Part shown: positions 20,784 through 31,059 of the stretch, in pieces | How positions within the stretch are numbered: the stretch's first letter is position 1 | How the letters are laid out: each line of letters starts with the position of its first letter | NCBI RefSeq assembly: GCF_003144535.1 | Contig: NZ_PHFJ01000010.1 | Span: 1-64,000, forward strand | DNA from: Proteus penneri | GTDB lineage: Bacteria > Pseudomonadota > Gammaproteobacteria > Enterobacterales > Enterobacteriaceae | DNA length: 64,000 bases | Direction: 5' to 3' | Notes under the pieces: model-generated | The model's input: the letters and a program-made list of their open reading frames with translations, nothing else | Told to the model about the DNA's origin: nothing | Database searches by the model: none | Position numbers and translations under genes: made by a program

Positions 20784-21650
20784 TTGGAGGGAAGTATGAC
20801 GCAAAGTAAATGGCAAGCATATAGCCGTTTAATGCGTATAGATAAACCTATCGGAGCGCTATTACTACTTTGGCCAACTTATTGGGCTTTGTGGATTGCC
20901 GCTAAAGGCTTTCCAGATTGGCATATTCTGATTGTCTTTACTATTGGCGTGTTCTCTATGCGTGCCGCTGGGTGTGTAATAAACGACTTTGCTGACCGAA
21001 AAATTGATGGCAGTGTTGAACGAACTAAAAATAGACCATTACCTAGTGGGGCAGTGACAGAAAAAGAGAGCAAAATCTTATTTATCGTTTTGGTACTCTT
21101 GTCATTTGCATTAGTTCTAACACTTAACACCATGACTATTTGGCTCTCTGTGGCAGGGCTTGCACTGGCGTGGTTTTATCCTTTCGTTAAACGGTTTAGT
21201 AACTTACCTCAGCTTATTTTAGGTATGGCTTTTGGTTGGTCAATTCCAATGGGATTTGCCGCCGTTTCTGAAACTTTGCCGTTAGTGTGCTGGCTATTAT
21301 TCCTGGTTAATATTGTCTGGTCTGTTATTTACGATACGCAATATGCAATGGTTGATCGTAATGATGATATAAAAATAGGGGTTAAATCTACCGCTATTTT
21401 ATTCGGTCGTTATGACAAAATTATTATCGGTATTTTACAACTGGTGATGCTGGCATTATTAGTGGGTATTGGTATTTTGCTGAATTTGAAAGGTATCTAC
21501 TACTGGTCGCTATTGTTAGTCACAGCTCTGTTTATTTATCAACAGAAGCTTATTGCAGAGCGTGAAAGAGCGCCGTGTTTTCAAGCTTTTATGAATAATA
21601 ACTATGTTGGTTTTGTTTTATTTGCGGGTATTTTATTTAGTTATTTTTAA
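20784..21650 (+). CDS. ubiA: 4-Hydroxybenzoate octaprenyltransferase
   Basis: Membrane prenyltransferase that attaches the octaprenyl chain to 4-hydroxybenzoate. It has 288 residues with about eight hydrophobic segments. Two aspartate-rich metal-diphosphate motifs are seen: [10 protein letters not shown] (about 67) and [16 protein letters not shown] (about 188). A TTG start gives MEGSMTQ, matching the E. coli start MEWSLTQ, with AGGGGAG upstream. The ATG at 20796, with GGAGG before it, is an equally possible start four codons later. It follows ubiC closely and is ended by a strong terminator. Confidence 0.95.
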   Translation: MEGSMTQSKWQAYSRLMRIDKPIGALLLLWPTYWALWIAAKGFPDWHILIVFTIGVFSMRAAGCVINDFADRKIDGSVERTKNRPLPSGAVTEKESKILFIVLVLLSFALVLTLNTMTIWLSVAGLALAWFYPFVKRFSNLPQLILGMAFGWSIPMGFAAVSETLPLVCWLLFLVNIVWSVIYDTQYAMVDRNDDIKIGVKSTAILFGRYDKIIIGILQLVMLALLVGIGILLNLKGIYYWSLLLVTALFIYQQKLIAERERAPCFQAFMNNNYVGFVLFAGILFSYF

Positions 21651-21693
21651 GATAAATAAGCGCTAAAGTATTCTCTAGTATTGAGTAGAAATA

Positions 21694-21724
21694 AAAAGGG
21701 ATAAGCAATGAGCTTATCCCTTTT
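21694..21724. terminator. Bidirectional terminator between ubiA and plsB
   Basis: A perfect 13-bp stem, AAAAGGGATAAGC and GCTTATCCCTTTT around AATGA, ends in a T run on either strand, between convergent genes. Confidence 0.9.
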
Positions 21725-21752
21725 CTATTTCGGTCATAATGCTATTTACTGA

Positions 21753-24236
21753 TTATTCATCAGCTTTAGGCTCACTTTTTTCGTCAACAGTTTGTACTAA
21801 ATTGTTATCTTCAGTGATCCCGACGCTTTCAATGGTTAAGCGAATTTCTGGTGACATTAATTTTGCAATCACTTGGTAAAGGGCAGATGCATCTGCTTTT
21901 AGGATATCTTCATTATCATTGAGATACCCTTCTTCACGTAGTGTTGAAACTAAGGTAGAGAATACCGCTTTATCAAAGAATTCAGGTGCGTTGATACCAT
22001 GCAAAACTGAAAGACGTTGTGCCAAGATACGGCTCTCTTTTTCCAATAATGCACGGCTAATTTCAGGTGCAAAATTGAGTAAAGAGAGTGTAATGCCATA
22101 GCGTTGCAGTGTTTCTCTGACGCTGGCGGCTAAAAGCTGTAATGGACGAATACGCGCTGGGTTGATACGCAGTAAGCCATCACTATCACAACAAATCAGG
22201 CGCTGACGGCACAATTCTGCAATCAAAGTATTAATGACTTCAGGGAGTTCTTCTTTCTCATAACGAATAAATAGTTCCGCTTTAATAAGAGGGAAGATGA
22301 GCTCAACTTGTTTCATCAAATCATCACGATGAATTTTTTCATGATGTAAGACGATGCTTGCAATTAATGACGGAGTGATCATTAAGTGGATTGTGTTATT
22401 GCGGTAATAAGTCATTAATACCGCGCTTTCACGAGGGAGTACCACAATATCACCCAAGCTGTCTTTTTCGACTTGGAATTTATCTGACTGTAGAGCGTGT
22501 TCTAATAAGGCTTTAGCGTTTTTATCAGACACAATCATATCCGTCGAATAGGGCACATTGCGTAATAATTGTAGATAACAATCTATTTGCTCTAACAGTT
22601 GTTCTCTCGTGAGTGCGCGTTGACGTGATGCCAATAAAGCTGTTGAAACAAGATTGATTGCATTAATAGATGCTGCATTATTGATATGAACCATAATGTT
22701 ATCAGCGAGTGTGCTTACTGTTGGGTTTAACCAACTTGGGCGCTGTGGCTCAATGGGGTCAATATCATCACGCCATTGTGGTACAGCTTGATTTAAGTAT
22801 TGTACAACAGAAATTGGCTCACCAAAGTTCACATAGCCTTGACCAAGGTTACGTAATTTACGTAATCCCCTGACCATCTGCATAAAGCCTTCTTTCTCTT
22901 TTGTTGCGCCACGTAATTCTTTGGCATAGGTTGCCACTTCCATAACGTGTTCATAACCAATGTAAATTGGAACAACAGAGATAGGACGTGTTTCACCACG
23001 CAACATGGCTTGTACCGTCATTGAAAGTGTTCCTGTTTTAGGATCTAACAATCGACCTGTACGAGAGCGGCCACCTTCAACGAAATATTCAATGGAGTAG
23101 CCACGTGTAAATAGCTCGCCTAAATATTCACGAAAAATGGTGGAGTAAAGCTTGTTACCTTTAAAGGTTCTTCGAATAAAGAAAGCCCCTAAACGGCGGA
23201 AAATAGGGCCGGCTGGCCAGAAATTGAGGTTAATACCTGCTGCTATATGTGGGGGGACTAAACCTTGGTGGTAAAGTACATAAGAAAGCAGTAAGTAGTC
23301 CATGTGGCTACGGTGACAAGGAACATACACGATTTCATGCCCATCTTGCGCGAGTTTACGTACTCGTTCGGCATTATAAACGTTGATACCTTGGTAGAGC
23401 TTATTCCATGTCCAACTTAATACGCGATCACTAATACGCACTGCTTCATATGAGAAATTAGCTGCAATTTCTTCCATGATATCTGTGGCATTTTTACGCG
23501 CTTTGTCAAGTGAGATTTTCTTCGCTTTTGATTCATCTTCAATCGCTTTTTCAATTGCTTTTGATGAAAGCAATTTATTGAAGAGATCTTGGCGTGCTGG
23601 CAATTTAGGGCCAACAGCGGCTAAACGCTGGCGTGAAAAGTGAATACGTGCAACACGTGCAAGTTTTCTCGCTATACTCGTGTCCGTGCCGTGTTCGTTC
23701 GCCATTTCACGCATTGATACAGTGGGTGAAAAACGAACAAAACTATCACGACCTAACCAGAGGATAGCGATAAATTTTTGGATACCGTTAAGCACGCGTA
23801 AATGTGGAACACCATTATGGCCTTCACGACCAGGAGAGCGTCCAAACATCACAGAAACTGGCAACATCTCGATATCAAGATGTGGGTTATTACGATGTGC
23901 ATCAAGATAAGCGTGGAATGTCTTCACGGAATCTTTACGAGGATCGGGGGAGTAGTAACGGAATACTCTTGGGCCGTCATCAATAAAGACATAAGCAGGA
24001 AGCTTCGTACCGCCTATCTCAATGGGTTGCAGTGGATCAGGCAATCCTAAAGATAAACATTGCTGTCTTAATGTCAGTAAGTCCGCCTTTGAATGATAAG
24101 GCAGAACATAAAGGAAAGATCGCGACGTATCTAACCCTAATTCAGTGATAGGATCAGTCGGAACTCGTTTGCTTTTTACCAGTAATTTTAGTGGTAAATT
24201 CAATGTGTTATAATATAGTTTACGCCAAGCTGACAT
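21753..24236 (-). CDS. plsB: Glycerol-3-phosphate acyltransferase
   Basis: Inner-membrane enzyme that acylates the sn-1 position of glycerol-3-phosphate, the first step of phospholipid synthesis. From [18 protein letters not shown] (E. coli: MSGWPRIYYKLLNLPLS) it has 827 residues, slightly longer than E. coli (807). The frame continues 26 codons upstream to 24314, but that part has no counterpart. Acyltransferase boxes: [15 protein letters not shown] (HX4D), the [15 protein letters not shown] region, [14 protein letters not shown] and [15 protein letters not shown]. Divergent from dgkA, as in E. coli. Confidence 0.95.
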   Translation of the reverse strand: MSAWRKLYYNTLNLPLKLLVKSKRVPTDPITELGLDTSRSFLYVLPYHSKADLLTLRQQCLSLGLPDPLQPIEIGGTKLPAYVFIDDGPRVFRYYSPDPRKDSVKTFHAYLDAHRNNPHLDIEMLPVSVMFGRSPGREGHNGVPHLRVLNGIQKFIAILWLGRDSFVRFSPTVSMREMANEHGTDTSIARKLARVARIHFSRQRLAAVGPKLPARQDLFNKLLSSKAIEKAIEDESKAKKISLDKARKNATDIMEEIAANFSYEAVRISDRVLSWTWNKLYQGINVYNAERVRKLAQDGHEIVYVPCHRSHMDYLLLSYVLYHQGLVPPHIAAGINLNFWPAGPIFRRLGAFFIRRTFKGNKLYSTIFREYLGELFTRGYSIEYFVEGGRSRTGRLLDPKTGTLSMTVQAMLRGETRPISVVPIYIGYEHVMEVATYAKELRGATKEKEGFMQMVRGLRKLRNLGQGYVNFGEPISVVQYLNQAVPQWRDDIDPIEPQRPSWLNPTVSTLADNIMVHINNAASINAINLVSTALLASRQRALTREQLLEQIDCYLQLLRNVPYSTDMIVSDKNAKALLEHALQSDKFQVEKDSLGDIVVLPRESAVLMTYYRNNTIHLMITPSLIASIVLHHEKIHRDDLMKQVELIFPLIKAELFIRYEKEELPEVINTLIAELCRQRLICCDSDGLLRINPARIRPLQLLAASVRETLQRYGITLSLLNFAPEISRALLEKESRILAQRLSVLHGINAPEFFDKAVFSTLVSTLREEGYLNDNEDILKADASALYQVIAKLMSPEIRLTIESVGITEDNNLVQTVDEKSEPKADE

Positions 24237-24366
24237 AAATAGTTGTAGCCTCTTATTAGCAATACTTCGAAAGCATAACAGAAAGTCTTTCGTAGATCTG
24301 TGGTGCTGTGACAATATTAATAGAGAAAAGTGGCAAAATAATCGTTTGTTTTCGATAGAGTTTATT

Positions 24367-24738
24367 ATGGCTAATCAAAATAAAGGTCTTACCCGAATCA
24401 TCAAAGCAGGTGGCTATTCATACAAAGGCATTCGTGCCGCTTGGATTAATGAAGCCGCTTTTAGACAAGAAGCAATTGTGACCTTGGTTGCAATTATCCT
24501 TTCATTTTTCATCGATGTCAGTGGTCTAGAGCGCATTTTACTCATTGGTTCCGTTGTATTGGTTGTGATCTTGGAACTGGTAAATAGCGCAATAGAAGCG
24601 GTTGTCGATCGAATTGGATCTGAATACCATGAATTATCCGGACGTGCAAAAGATATGGGTTCTGCCGCCGTTCTGATTGCTATTATATTGGGATTATTTA
24701 CTTGGGTAACCATTCTTTGGGGGCATTTCTTCGCATAA
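24367..24738 (+). CDS. dgkA: Diacylglycerol kinase
   Basis: Small trimeric inner-membrane kinase that recycles diacylglycerol to phosphatidic acid. From [19 protein letters not shown] it has 123 residues (E. coli 122); the frame opens seven codons earlier without homology. Three membrane segments and the strongly conserved block [20 protein letters not shown] with catalytic Glu (about 70) are visible. It lies between divergent plsB and lexA, the E. coli order. Confidence 0.96.
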   Translation: MANQNKGLTRIIKAGGYSYKGIRAAWINEAAFRQEAIVTLVAIILSFFIDVSGLERILLIGSVVLVVILELVNSAIEAVVDRIGSEYHELSGRAKDMGSAAVLIAIILGLFTWVTILWGHFFA

Positions 24739-24820
24739 AGTTAAAAATTTCGCTTTTTGTCGAAAAATAATCCAGAGATGCGTGTTTTATATTCATTTTA
24801 GGTTTCAAATCGTCATATAC

Positions 24821-24857
24821 CTGTATATACTCACAGTTTGACTGTATAAACAAACAG
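24821..24857 (+). promoter_or_regulatory. Two LexA (SOS) boxes before lexA
   Basis: CTGTATATACTCACAG (24821-24836) and CTGTATAAACAAACAG (24842-24857) both fit CTG-N10-CAG. The first, as I recall, is identical to one of the two E. coli lexA boxes. They end just before the ribosome binding site and predict autorepression. Confidence 0.95.
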
Positions 24858-24865
24858 GGGGCGGA

Positions 24866-25477
24866 ATGAAAGCATTAACTGCAAGGCAGCAGCAGGTTTA
24901 CGATTTGGTTCGTGATCACATTTCGCAAACGGGTATGCCACCAACACGGGCTGAAATAGCTTCCCAGCTTGGGTTTCGCTCACCAAATGCGGCAGAAGAG
25001 CACTTAAAAGCTCTTGCTCGTAAAGGCGTGATAGAAATTGTCTCTGGTGCATCCAGAGGTATCCGTTTGCTAATGGAAGAAGAGCCAGAAGGATTGCCAT
25101 TAATTGGGCGAGTCGCGGCGGGTGAACCACTTTTAGCGCAAGAGCATATTGAAAGCCATTATCAAGTTGACCCAATGCTATTTAAACCAAGTGCAGATTT
25201 TTTATTGCGTGTTAATGGCATGTCAATGAAAGATATCGGTATTATGGATGGTGATTTACTTGCTGTGCATAAAACGCAAGATGTTCACAATGGGCAAGTG
25301 ATTGTGGCGCGTATTGAAGATGAAGTGACAGTAAAGCGCTTCAAGAAAAGCGGTAATAAAATTGAGCTTCATGCAGAAAACCCAGAGTTTTCACCAATTA
25401 TCGTCGATTTACGCGAACAAAGCTTTACTGTGGAAGGTTTAGCCGTTGGGGTTATTCGTAACGGCGAATGGCTGTAA
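24866..25477 (+). CDS. lexA: SOS repressor LexA
   Basis: Represses DNA-damage genes and cleaves itself when stimulated by RecA filaments. At 203 residues it is one longer than E. coli LexA. The N-terminal winged helix is at about 1-70 ([20 protein letters not shown]). The cleavage site is Ala85-Gly86 in GRVAAGEP, and the catalytic pair is Ser120 (NGMSMKD) and Lys157 (VTVKRFKK). Two SOS boxes precede it. It is monocistronic with a strong terminator; dinF, which follows lexA in E. coli, is absent. Confidence 0.97.
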   Translation: MKALTARQQQVYDLVRDHISQTGMPPTRAEIASQLGFRSPNAAEEHLKALARKGVIEIVSGASRGIRLLMEEEPEGLPLIGRVAAGEPLLAQEHIESHYQVDPMLFKPSADFLLRVNGMSMKDIGIMDGDLLAVHKTQDVHNGQVIVARIEDEVTVKRFKKSGNKIELHAENPEFSPIIVDLREQSFTVEGLAVGVIRNGEWL

Positions 25478-25516
25478 TTTGTACCGAAGTAAGTCAACAC
25501 AACTTATTTTAAAAAG

Positions 25517-25560
25517 ATGCAGATGATGTGTAAAAACATAAAATCATCTGCATTTTTTAT
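25517..25560 (+). terminator. Terminator after lexA
   Basis: An 11-bp stem, ATGCAGATGAT and ATCATCTGCAT, has a 15-base loop and is followed by TTTTTATTTTTC. Confidence 0.88.
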
Positions 25561-25586
25561 TTTTCTAATTTGTATAAAAAAACACC

Positions 25587-25609
25587 ATTACACTACAAAT
25601 GTAATTACA
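25587..25609. promoter_or_regulatory. Leftover operator of the relBE remnant
   Basis: A perfect 10-bp palindrome TGTAATTACA (25600-25609) is preceded by another half-site ATTACA (25587-25592). The pair sits 30 bases upstream of the broken antitoxin ORF. Repeated palindromic half-sites are typical autoregulatory operators of RelB-type antitoxins. Confidence 0.5.
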
Positions 25610-25639
25610 ATCTGATAAGTTTTAATTACGGAGGTGTTT

Positions 25640-25868
25640 ATGACAACAATACAAGTTAGAGTAGGCGATGAGCTAAAAAAAGAAGCTTATCAAGTGGTTG
25701 AAAAATGAATCTATCTCCTTCAAATGCTATAAGATTAAATTACGAGCATCTGGTTTTCGATTGGTTTACCAAATTATTGATTCAGAAGCCGTTATTTTAG
25801 TTATTGCTATTGGTAAGCGTGAAGAAAGTAAAGCTTATTCATTAGCTGAAATGAGAATTCAAAAGTAG
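25640..25868 (+). pseudogene. relBE-type toxin-antitoxin remnant (antitoxin start fused to toxin end)
   Basis: After a good GGAGG site, an ATG opens MTTIQVRVGDELKKEAYQ, the start of a RelB/DinJ-type antitoxin, which stops after 22 residues. One frame over, from 25705, the antitoxin continues as MNLSPSNAIRL, so one base seems lost in the A run at 25701-25705. From 25728, in a third frame, the sequence encodes YKIKLRASGFRLVYQ to KREESKAYSLAEMRIQK and stop, the C-terminal half of a RelE-type toxin. The rest of the antitoxin and the start of the toxin are missing. Neither protein can be functional as read. Confidence 0.85.
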
Positions 25869-25878
25869 AACACGTATT

Positions 25879-25904
25879 AGCCAGCATTTAGCTGGCTTTT
25901 TGTA
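25879..25904. terminator. Terminator after the relBE remnant, also facing zur
   Basis: A 7-bp stem, AGCCAGC and GCTGGCT around ATTTA, is followed by TTTTTGTATTTT. Confidence 0.8.
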
Positions 25905-25914
25905 TTTTATAAGT

Positions 25915-26445
25915 TTAACGAGGCTTATAGTCGCCGGTTTTTTTCTGCTTAAGATTATCATCCATACTATGATCATGATGACAACCTTCAGGATGGGTAC
26001 ACTCTTGTGCTTCATGGCATTGTGAACACAATCCATGAATTTCGATGACGCTATGTCGTAAATGAAATCCACTCTCTTTTGCTAGTAATGAAATCGCATC
26101 TTCGATTTTATGACTATTCTTTTCAGTGACAGATAAGCAACGGTCACAAATTAGCATTACTGACGTATGTTCAACATCATCAAAATGATGACAAAGCACA
26201 TAACTGTTGGTGGATTCTATTTTATGAATAAATCCTTGCTCAAGTAAAAACTCTAATCCGCGATAGACTGTTGGCGGTTTTGCTTGAGGCTCAACTTGGC
26301 GTAATAAATCCAACAAATCATATGCGCTGATAGCAGAAGGTTGCTGGATTATCAGACGTAATACTGCCAGACGTTGTGAAGTCAGGCGAACACCTCGTTT
26401 CTGGCAGATCTTTTCTGCCTGAGCGAGCAATTTCTCTTCATTCAT
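25915..26445 (-). CDS. zur: Zinc uptake regulator Zur (Fur family)
   Basis: Zinc-sensing repressor of zinc uptake genes. The 176 residues compare with 171 in E. coli. The N-terminal winged helix includes RLTSQRLAVLRLI and AISAYDLLDLLRQVEPQAKPPTVYRGLEFLLE. The structural zinc site is visible as ICDRC (about 100-103) plus HGLCSQCHEAQEC, and the end is His-rich (HPEGCHHDHS). No strong ribosome binding site is seen before MNEEKLLAQAEKI. It lies downstream of lexA, as in E. coli, but without the genes that separate them there. Confidence 0.95.
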   Translation of the reverse strand: MNEEKLLAQAEKICQKRGVRLTSQRLAVLRLIIQQPSAISAYDLLDLLRQVEPQAKPPTVYRGLEFLLEQGFIHKIESTNSYVLCHHFDDVEHTSVMLICDRCLSVTEKNSHKIEDAISLLAKESGFHLRHSVIEIHGLCSQCHEAQECTHPEGCHHDHSMDDNLKQKKTGDYKPR

Positions 26446-26720
26446 GGGGATAAGATGCTCTCAGACGTTGTTAATAACATAGATCCTATCATATTTTTCA
26501 AGAGTAAACCTTTGTGTAAAGTGGGGTTTTGTGAAAATAACTGTAGGATTACATCCTTTTTAACAGGATCTGATGTTCGATAAAAAAACATGTTTTCTTT
26601 CAACAATATAAAGTAGGTACTTTTAAAGAGAGATAAATATGTAATAATTTATCGTGTAAAGTAAGTTGATTCACATGGGCGAAAGGGTTTTTCATGTTTG
26701 ATATGTACTGGCCATTAGTA
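26446..26720 (-). other. Intergenic region upstream of zur
   Basis: AT-rich DNA between ssb and zur, which are both on the minus strand. It should hold the zur promoter. I found no convincing Zur box, small ORF or RNA. Confidence 0.4.
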
Positions 26721-26750
26721 ACAAAAAACCCAGCCTAAGCTGGGTTAATT
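26721..26750 (-). terminator. Terminator after ssb
   Basis: An 8-bp stem, AACCCAGC and GCTGGGTT with a 4-base loop. On the minus strand the stem runs straight into a T run. Confidence 0.85.
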
Positions 26751-26783
26751 TTTTAGATGATTTTAGATAATTTTTTCTGAACC

Positions 26784-27308
26784 TTAAAACGGAATGTCGT
26801 CATCAAAATCCATTGGTGGTTCATTGCTTGGTGCTGGAGCTGCAGCGGGTTGTTGTGGGCGAGATTGAGCACCACCGCTAAATTGTTGTGATGCTTGTGG
26901 CTGTTGTGGTTGACCCCAACCGCCTTGGCCACCTTGAGATGGCGCGCTATCTTGGCCGCCACGGCCACCTAACATCTGCATTGTGCCGCCGATATTAACA
27001 ACAACTTCAGTGCTATATCTGTCTTGGCCGCTTTGGTCTTGCCATTTACGTGTTTGTAATTGGCCTTCGATATACACTTGTGAACCTTTACGCAGATATT
27101 CGCCTGCAATTTCCGCTAATTTGCCGAAAATTACCACACGGTGCCACTCGGTTTTTTCTTTCATTTCACCGGTTTGTTTATCGCGCCAGCTTTCTGATGT
27201 TGCCAATGTTAGGTTGGCAACTGCACCGCCACTTGGCATATAACGGATTTCTGGATCCTGCCCTAAATTACCGATAAGAATAACTTTGTTTACGCCTCTG
27301 CTCGCCAT
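26784..27308 (-). CDS. ssb: Single-stranded DNA-binding protein
   Basis: Coats single-stranded DNA in replication, repair and recombination, and recruits partners by its tail. Starting at [20 protein letters not shown] (AGGAG eight bases upstream) it has 174 residues (E. coli 178). The frame opens 36 codons earlier without homology. The OB fold covers about 1-112, followed by a Gly/Gln/Pro-rich linker. The acidic tip MDFDDDIPF is the standard partner-binding end. Divergent from uvrA with a LexA box between them, as in E. coli. Confidence 0.97.
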   Translation of the reverse strand: MASRGVNKVILIGNLGQDPEIRYMPSGGAVANLTLATSESWRDKQTGEMKEKTEWHRVVIFGKLAEIAGEYLRKGSQVYIEGQLQTRKWQDQSGQDRYSTEVVVNIGGTMQMLGGRGGQDSAPSQGGQGGWGQPQQPQASQQFSGGAQSRPQQPAAAPAPSNEPPMDFDDDIPF

Positions 27309-27478
27309 GTGAGGTACTCCTGCGAAAGTAAATTTTTTGAAATCATAAGCGAATAAGTTTATCACGTACGCTAAAATTTGAATATGACGTGTGATGAATT
27401 TCTCAATTGTGAACATTGTCGAAATTTTTTTGTCTCAAAATGACAGGTTTACATCATCATTCAATTTCACTATATATA

Positions 27479-27494
27479 CTGTATATCCATTCAG
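27479..27494. promoter_or_regulatory. LexA (SOS) box between ssb and uvrA
   Basis: CTGTATATCCATTCAG fits CTG-N10-CAG and, as I recall the E. coli uvrA box, differs from it at one base. It lies 67 bases before uvrA and can act on both divergent genes. Confidence 0.92.
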
Positions 27495-27560
27495 TTAACT
27501 TTGTGTCATAATTATCCGATTATTTCTTTTTCGGCGACTCTCTCAATCCGGGATATATTC

Positions 27561-30395
27561 ATGGATAAAATCGAAGTACGGGGCGCTCGCACCCATAATC
27601 TAAAAAATATCAATTTGGTCATTCCTCGCGATAAACTTATTGTTATTACGGGACTTTCAGGCTCAGGTAAATCCTCTTTAGCCTTTGATACGCTTTATGC
27701 AGAAGGGCAACGACGTTATGTTGAATCACTTTCTGCTTATGCTCGTCAGTTTCTTTCGTTAATGGAAAAGCCTGATGTTGATCACATTGAAGGTTTATCT
27801 CCCGCTATTTCGATTGAACAAAAATCTACATCACATAACCCACGTTCAACGGTGGGAACCATCACCGAAATACACGATTACCTACGTCTCTTATTTGCGC
27901 GTGTTGGTGAACCTCGTTGCCCTGATCATGATATTCCATTAGCCGCTCAAACAGTGAGCCAAATGGTTGATAATGTACTTGAGCAACCAGAGGGTAAGCG
28001 CTTAATGCTGTTAGCACCTGTGGTGAAAGAACGTAAAGGTGAGCATATTAAGCTACTCAATAATCTTGCTGCTCAAGGTTATATTCGTGCGCGTATTGAT
28101 GGCGAAGTGTGCGATCTTTCTGATCCACCAACATTAGAATTACAGAAAAAACATACCATTGAAGTGGTAATTGACCGTTTTAAAGTACGTGACGATCTGG
28201 CTCAACGCTTAGCGGAATCTTTTGAAACTGCGTTAGAACTTTCAGGTGGTACTGCCGTTATCTCTGATATGGATGATAACAATGCAGAAGACATTATTTT
28301 TTCTGCAAACTTTGCTTGTCCTGTTTGTGGCTACAGCATGAGCGAGTTAGAACCTCGTTTATTCTCTTTTAATAACCCCGCAGGGGCTTGTCCAACTTGT
28401 GATGGTTTAGGTGTTCAGCAATTTTTTGATCCTGAATTAGTGATCCAAAATAGAGACATCTCCCTTGCTGGTGGTGCCATCAAAGGGTGGGATCGCCGTA
28501 ACTTCTACTATTTCCAAATGTTACGCTCATTGGGTGAGCACTATCATTTTGATGTTGAAGCACCATTTAATTCGTTACCAGATAATATTCAAAAAGTCAT
28601 TTTAACGGGATCAGGCAAAGAGAATATTGAATTTAAATACACAAACGATCGTGGTGATGTTGTTGTTCGTCATCATCCTTTTGAAGGTGTATTAAATAAT
28701 ATGGAACGCCGTTACCGCGAGACAGAATCTAGTGCGGTACGTGAAGAGCTTTCTAAATATATTAGTAATCGTTCTTGTGCTTCTTGTGGTGGTACACGTT
28801 TACGCCGAGAAGCGCGCCATGTGTATGTTGAAAACACCACATTGCCTGAAATAGCAGATTACAGTATTGGTCATGCCATGACCTTTTTCCAAAATCTAAA
28901 ATTGAGCGGTCAGCGAGCGAAGATTGCAGAAAAAGTCTTAAAAGAGATCAGTGACCGATTAAAATTCTTGGTCAATGTGGGATTAAATTACCTCACACTT
29001 TCTCGTTCTGCAGAAACTTTATCAGGTGGTGAAGCTCAACGTATTCGCTTAGCCAGTCAGATTGGTGCGGGATTAGTTGGTGTGATGTATGTATTGGATG
29101 AACCTTCGATAGGGTTACATCAACGAGATAACGATCGTCTACTTGAAACGCTGATCCACTTGCGTAATTTGGGTAACACTGTGATCGTCGTAGAACATGA
29201 CGAAGATGCCATCCGTGCCGCTGATCATGTTATTGATATTGGTCCTGGTGCAGGTGTTCATGGTGGTGAAATTGTCGCTCAAGGGACACTTGAAGATATT
29301 ATTAATAACCCGAATTCATTAACGGGGAAATTCTTAAGTGGTGAACGTCGCATCGCAATTCCAGAACAACGAGTGCCTGTTGATCGCGAAAAAATGCTGA
29401 CCATTCTTGGCGCAAAAGGTAATAACCTAAAAAATGTAAATCTAAAATTACCAGTAGGTTTATTTACCTGTATTACAGGTGTTTCAGGATCAGGTAAATC
29501 AACGTTGATCAACGATACGTTATTTCCTATCGCACAACGCCAATTAAATGGGGCAACAAATAGTGTACCTGCACCTTATTTAGATGTTGAAGGGCTAGAA
29601 TATTTCGATAAAGTGATTGATATTAACCAAAGCCCAATTGGTCGTACTCCTCGTTCAAACCCCGCAACTTATACCGGTGTCTTTACACCTATTCGTGAGC
29701 TATTTGCGGGTGTACCTGAATCTCGTACTCGTGGTTATACACCGGGACGGTTCAGTTTCAACGTAAAAGGTGGGCGTTGTGAAGCTTGCCAAGGTGATGG
29801 CGTTTTAAAAGTTGAAATGCATTTTTTACCTGATGTGTATGTACCTTGTGATCAATGTAAAGGCCAGCGTTATAACCGTGAAACTCTTGAAGTTAAATAC
29901 AAAGGAAAAAATATCCACGAAGCGTTAGATATGACCATTGAAGAGGCGAGAGAGTTCTTTGATGCTGTGCCAGCATTGGCTCGTAAGCTACAAACATTGA
30001 TTGATGTTGGCCTTTCTTATATTCGCTTGGGACAATCAGCAACGACGTTATCGGGCGGTGAAGCGCAGCGGGTTAAGTTAGCAAAAGAGTTGTCAAAACG
30101 TGGTACGGGACAGACTCTCTATATTCTCGATGAACCCACAACAGGACTTCACTTTGCTGATATTGAGCTGTTACTTGACGTGCTTCATAAGTTACGCGAC
30201 CAAGGTAATACCATTGTTGTGATTGAACACAATCTTGATGTGATCAAAACAGCCGACTGGATTGTGGATCTTGGCCCTGAAGGCGGAAGCGGTGGTGGCC
30301 AAATTTTAGTGTCAGGTACACCAGAACACGTTGCAGAGTTTGAAGGCTCACATACTGCAAGATTCTTAAAACCAATCTTAGAACGCGGTTATTAA
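27561..30395 (+). CDS. uvrA: Excinuclease ABC subunit A
   Basis: Damage-recognition ATPase of nucleotide excision repair, working with UvrB and UvrC. From [17 protein letters not shown] it has 944 residues (E. coli 940); the frame opens 20 codons earlier. It has two ABC modules: Walker [11 protein letters not shown] (about 31) and [10 protein letters not shown] (about 640), with signatures [14 protein letters not shown] and [14 protein letters not shown]. Zinc-binding cysteine sets are CPVCGYS...[14 protein letters not shown] and CEACQGDG...CDQCKG. SOS control is predicted from the box upstream. Confidence 0.97.
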   Translation: MDKIEVRGARTHNLKNINLVIPRDKLIVITGLSGSGKSSLAFDTLYAEGQRRYVESLSAYARQFLSLMEKPDVDHIEGLSPAISIEQKSTSHNPRSTVGTITEIHDYLRLLFARVGEPRCPDHDIPLAAQTVSQMVDNVLEQPEGKRLMLLAPVVKERKGEHIKLLNNLAAQGYIRARIDGEVCDLSDPPTLELQKKHTIEVVIDRFKVRDDLAQRLAESFETALELSGGTAVISDMDDNNAEDIIFSANFACPVCGYSMSELEPRLFSFNNPAGACPTCDGLGVQQFFDPELVIQNRDISLAGGAIKGWDRRNFYYFQMLRSLGEHYHFDVEAPFNSLPDNIQKVILTGSGKENIEFKYTNDRGDVVVRHHPFEGVLNNMERRYRETESSAVREELSKYISNRSCASCGGTRLRREARHVYVENTTLPEIADYSIGHAMTFFQNLKLSGQRAKIAEKVLKEISDRLKFLVNVGLNYLTLSRSAETLSGGEAQRIRLASQIGAGLVGVMYVLDEPSIGLHQRDNDRLLETLIHLRNLGNTVIVVEHDEDAIRAADHVIDIGPGAGVHGGEIVAQGTLEDIINNPNSLTGKFLSGERRIAIPEQRVPVDREKMLTILGAKGNNLKNVNLKLPVGLFTCITGVSGSGKSTLINDTLFPIAQRQLNGATNSVPAPYLDVEGLEYFDKVIDINQSPIGRTPRSNPATYTGVFTPIRELFAGVPESRTRGYTPGRFSFNVKGGRCEACQGDGVLKVEMHFLPDVYVPCDQCKGQRYNRETLEVKYKGKNIHEALDMTIEEAREFFDAVPALARKLQTLIDVGLSYIRLGQSATTLSGGEAQRVKLAKELSKRGTGQTLYILDEPTTGLHFADIELLLDVLHKLRDQGNTIVVIEHNLDVIKTADWIVDLGPEGGSGGGQILVSGTPEHVAEFEGSHTARFLKPILERGY

Positions 30396-30425
30396 GATCA
30401 CGCCACTTATTTCCTTATGATCTAA

Positions 30426-30462
30426 GCGCTACAGACAATAACTTCTTTCTTGTTTGTAGCGC
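30426..30462 (+). terminator. Hairpin after uvrA
   Basis: Arms GCGCTACAGACAA and TTGTTTGTAGCGC pair with one G-T wobble across an 11-base loop. The T tract after it is weak (GATTTCTT). Confidence 0.65.
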
Positions 30463-31059
30463 GATTTCTTCAAGAAAAGTAAATCCATGAAGTACGATAG
30501 AATTTAATTCTATCGAAAAAAGTATTCTCTTTTGGTTATACACTTCCTTATCTATTTTTATCTTATCAATCGTCTATTTTTATAAAAAACAGATTAAATG
30601 GTTAATTATGCTATTTTGTAACAGTATTTTAACCAAATACGAGATAACAAAGCTAAATAGAAAGGATTATCATAGTATATCGTGATAGACAGCACAGTTT
30701 ATTTGGTGATTTGTTTCAATTGTTATACTTGACTATTATTGTATAACAATATGTATTTTTCGTTATTTATCAAATATTTACTTGCTTTTAAAGGTCGCGG
30801 TAGAAGGTAGGTTATTATTTACTGTGCTCTTTGAACAGATAATCCTACTTTTCTCCTTACGATAGAATTTTTTTCCAAATCATTTCGGGCTATCACGATT
30901 TATAACAACTTTTTTCTCCGTAATATTTCCTATCATTTACCCATAATAAATAATACCTGCAAAGAGTAAGGTTATTTTGACATCGCAATGTTAGATAGAC
31001 TTTTTACCCCCAAAATTCGTTTTGCTATTAACAATTACAATATAAAAGTGAGTACTAAT
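30463..31059 (+). promoter_or_regulatory. Long regulatory region upstream of cyuP
   Basis: About 600 AT-rich bases without a gene. Noted structure: a 21-bp near-palindrome with arms CGATAGAATT and AATTCTATCG (30495-30515); a second copy of TACGATAGAATTT at 30858-30870 (first at 30493-30505); and perfect 10-bp arms ATTGTTATAC and GTATAACAAT 12 bases apart (30719-30750), with TTGACT between them. The repeats suggest operators for a regulator of cysteine catabolism, but no named site is recognised. Confidence 0.5.

Noticed and set aside
24831-25175. 114-codon frame antisense to lexA
   Set aside because: Antisense shadow covering the SOS boxes and the LexA DNA-binding domain; no ribosome binding site.
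26446-26783. Possible Zur box before zur
   Set aside because: GTTGTTAATAACAT near 26468-26482 is only partly like the known Zur site, and no full palindrome was found.
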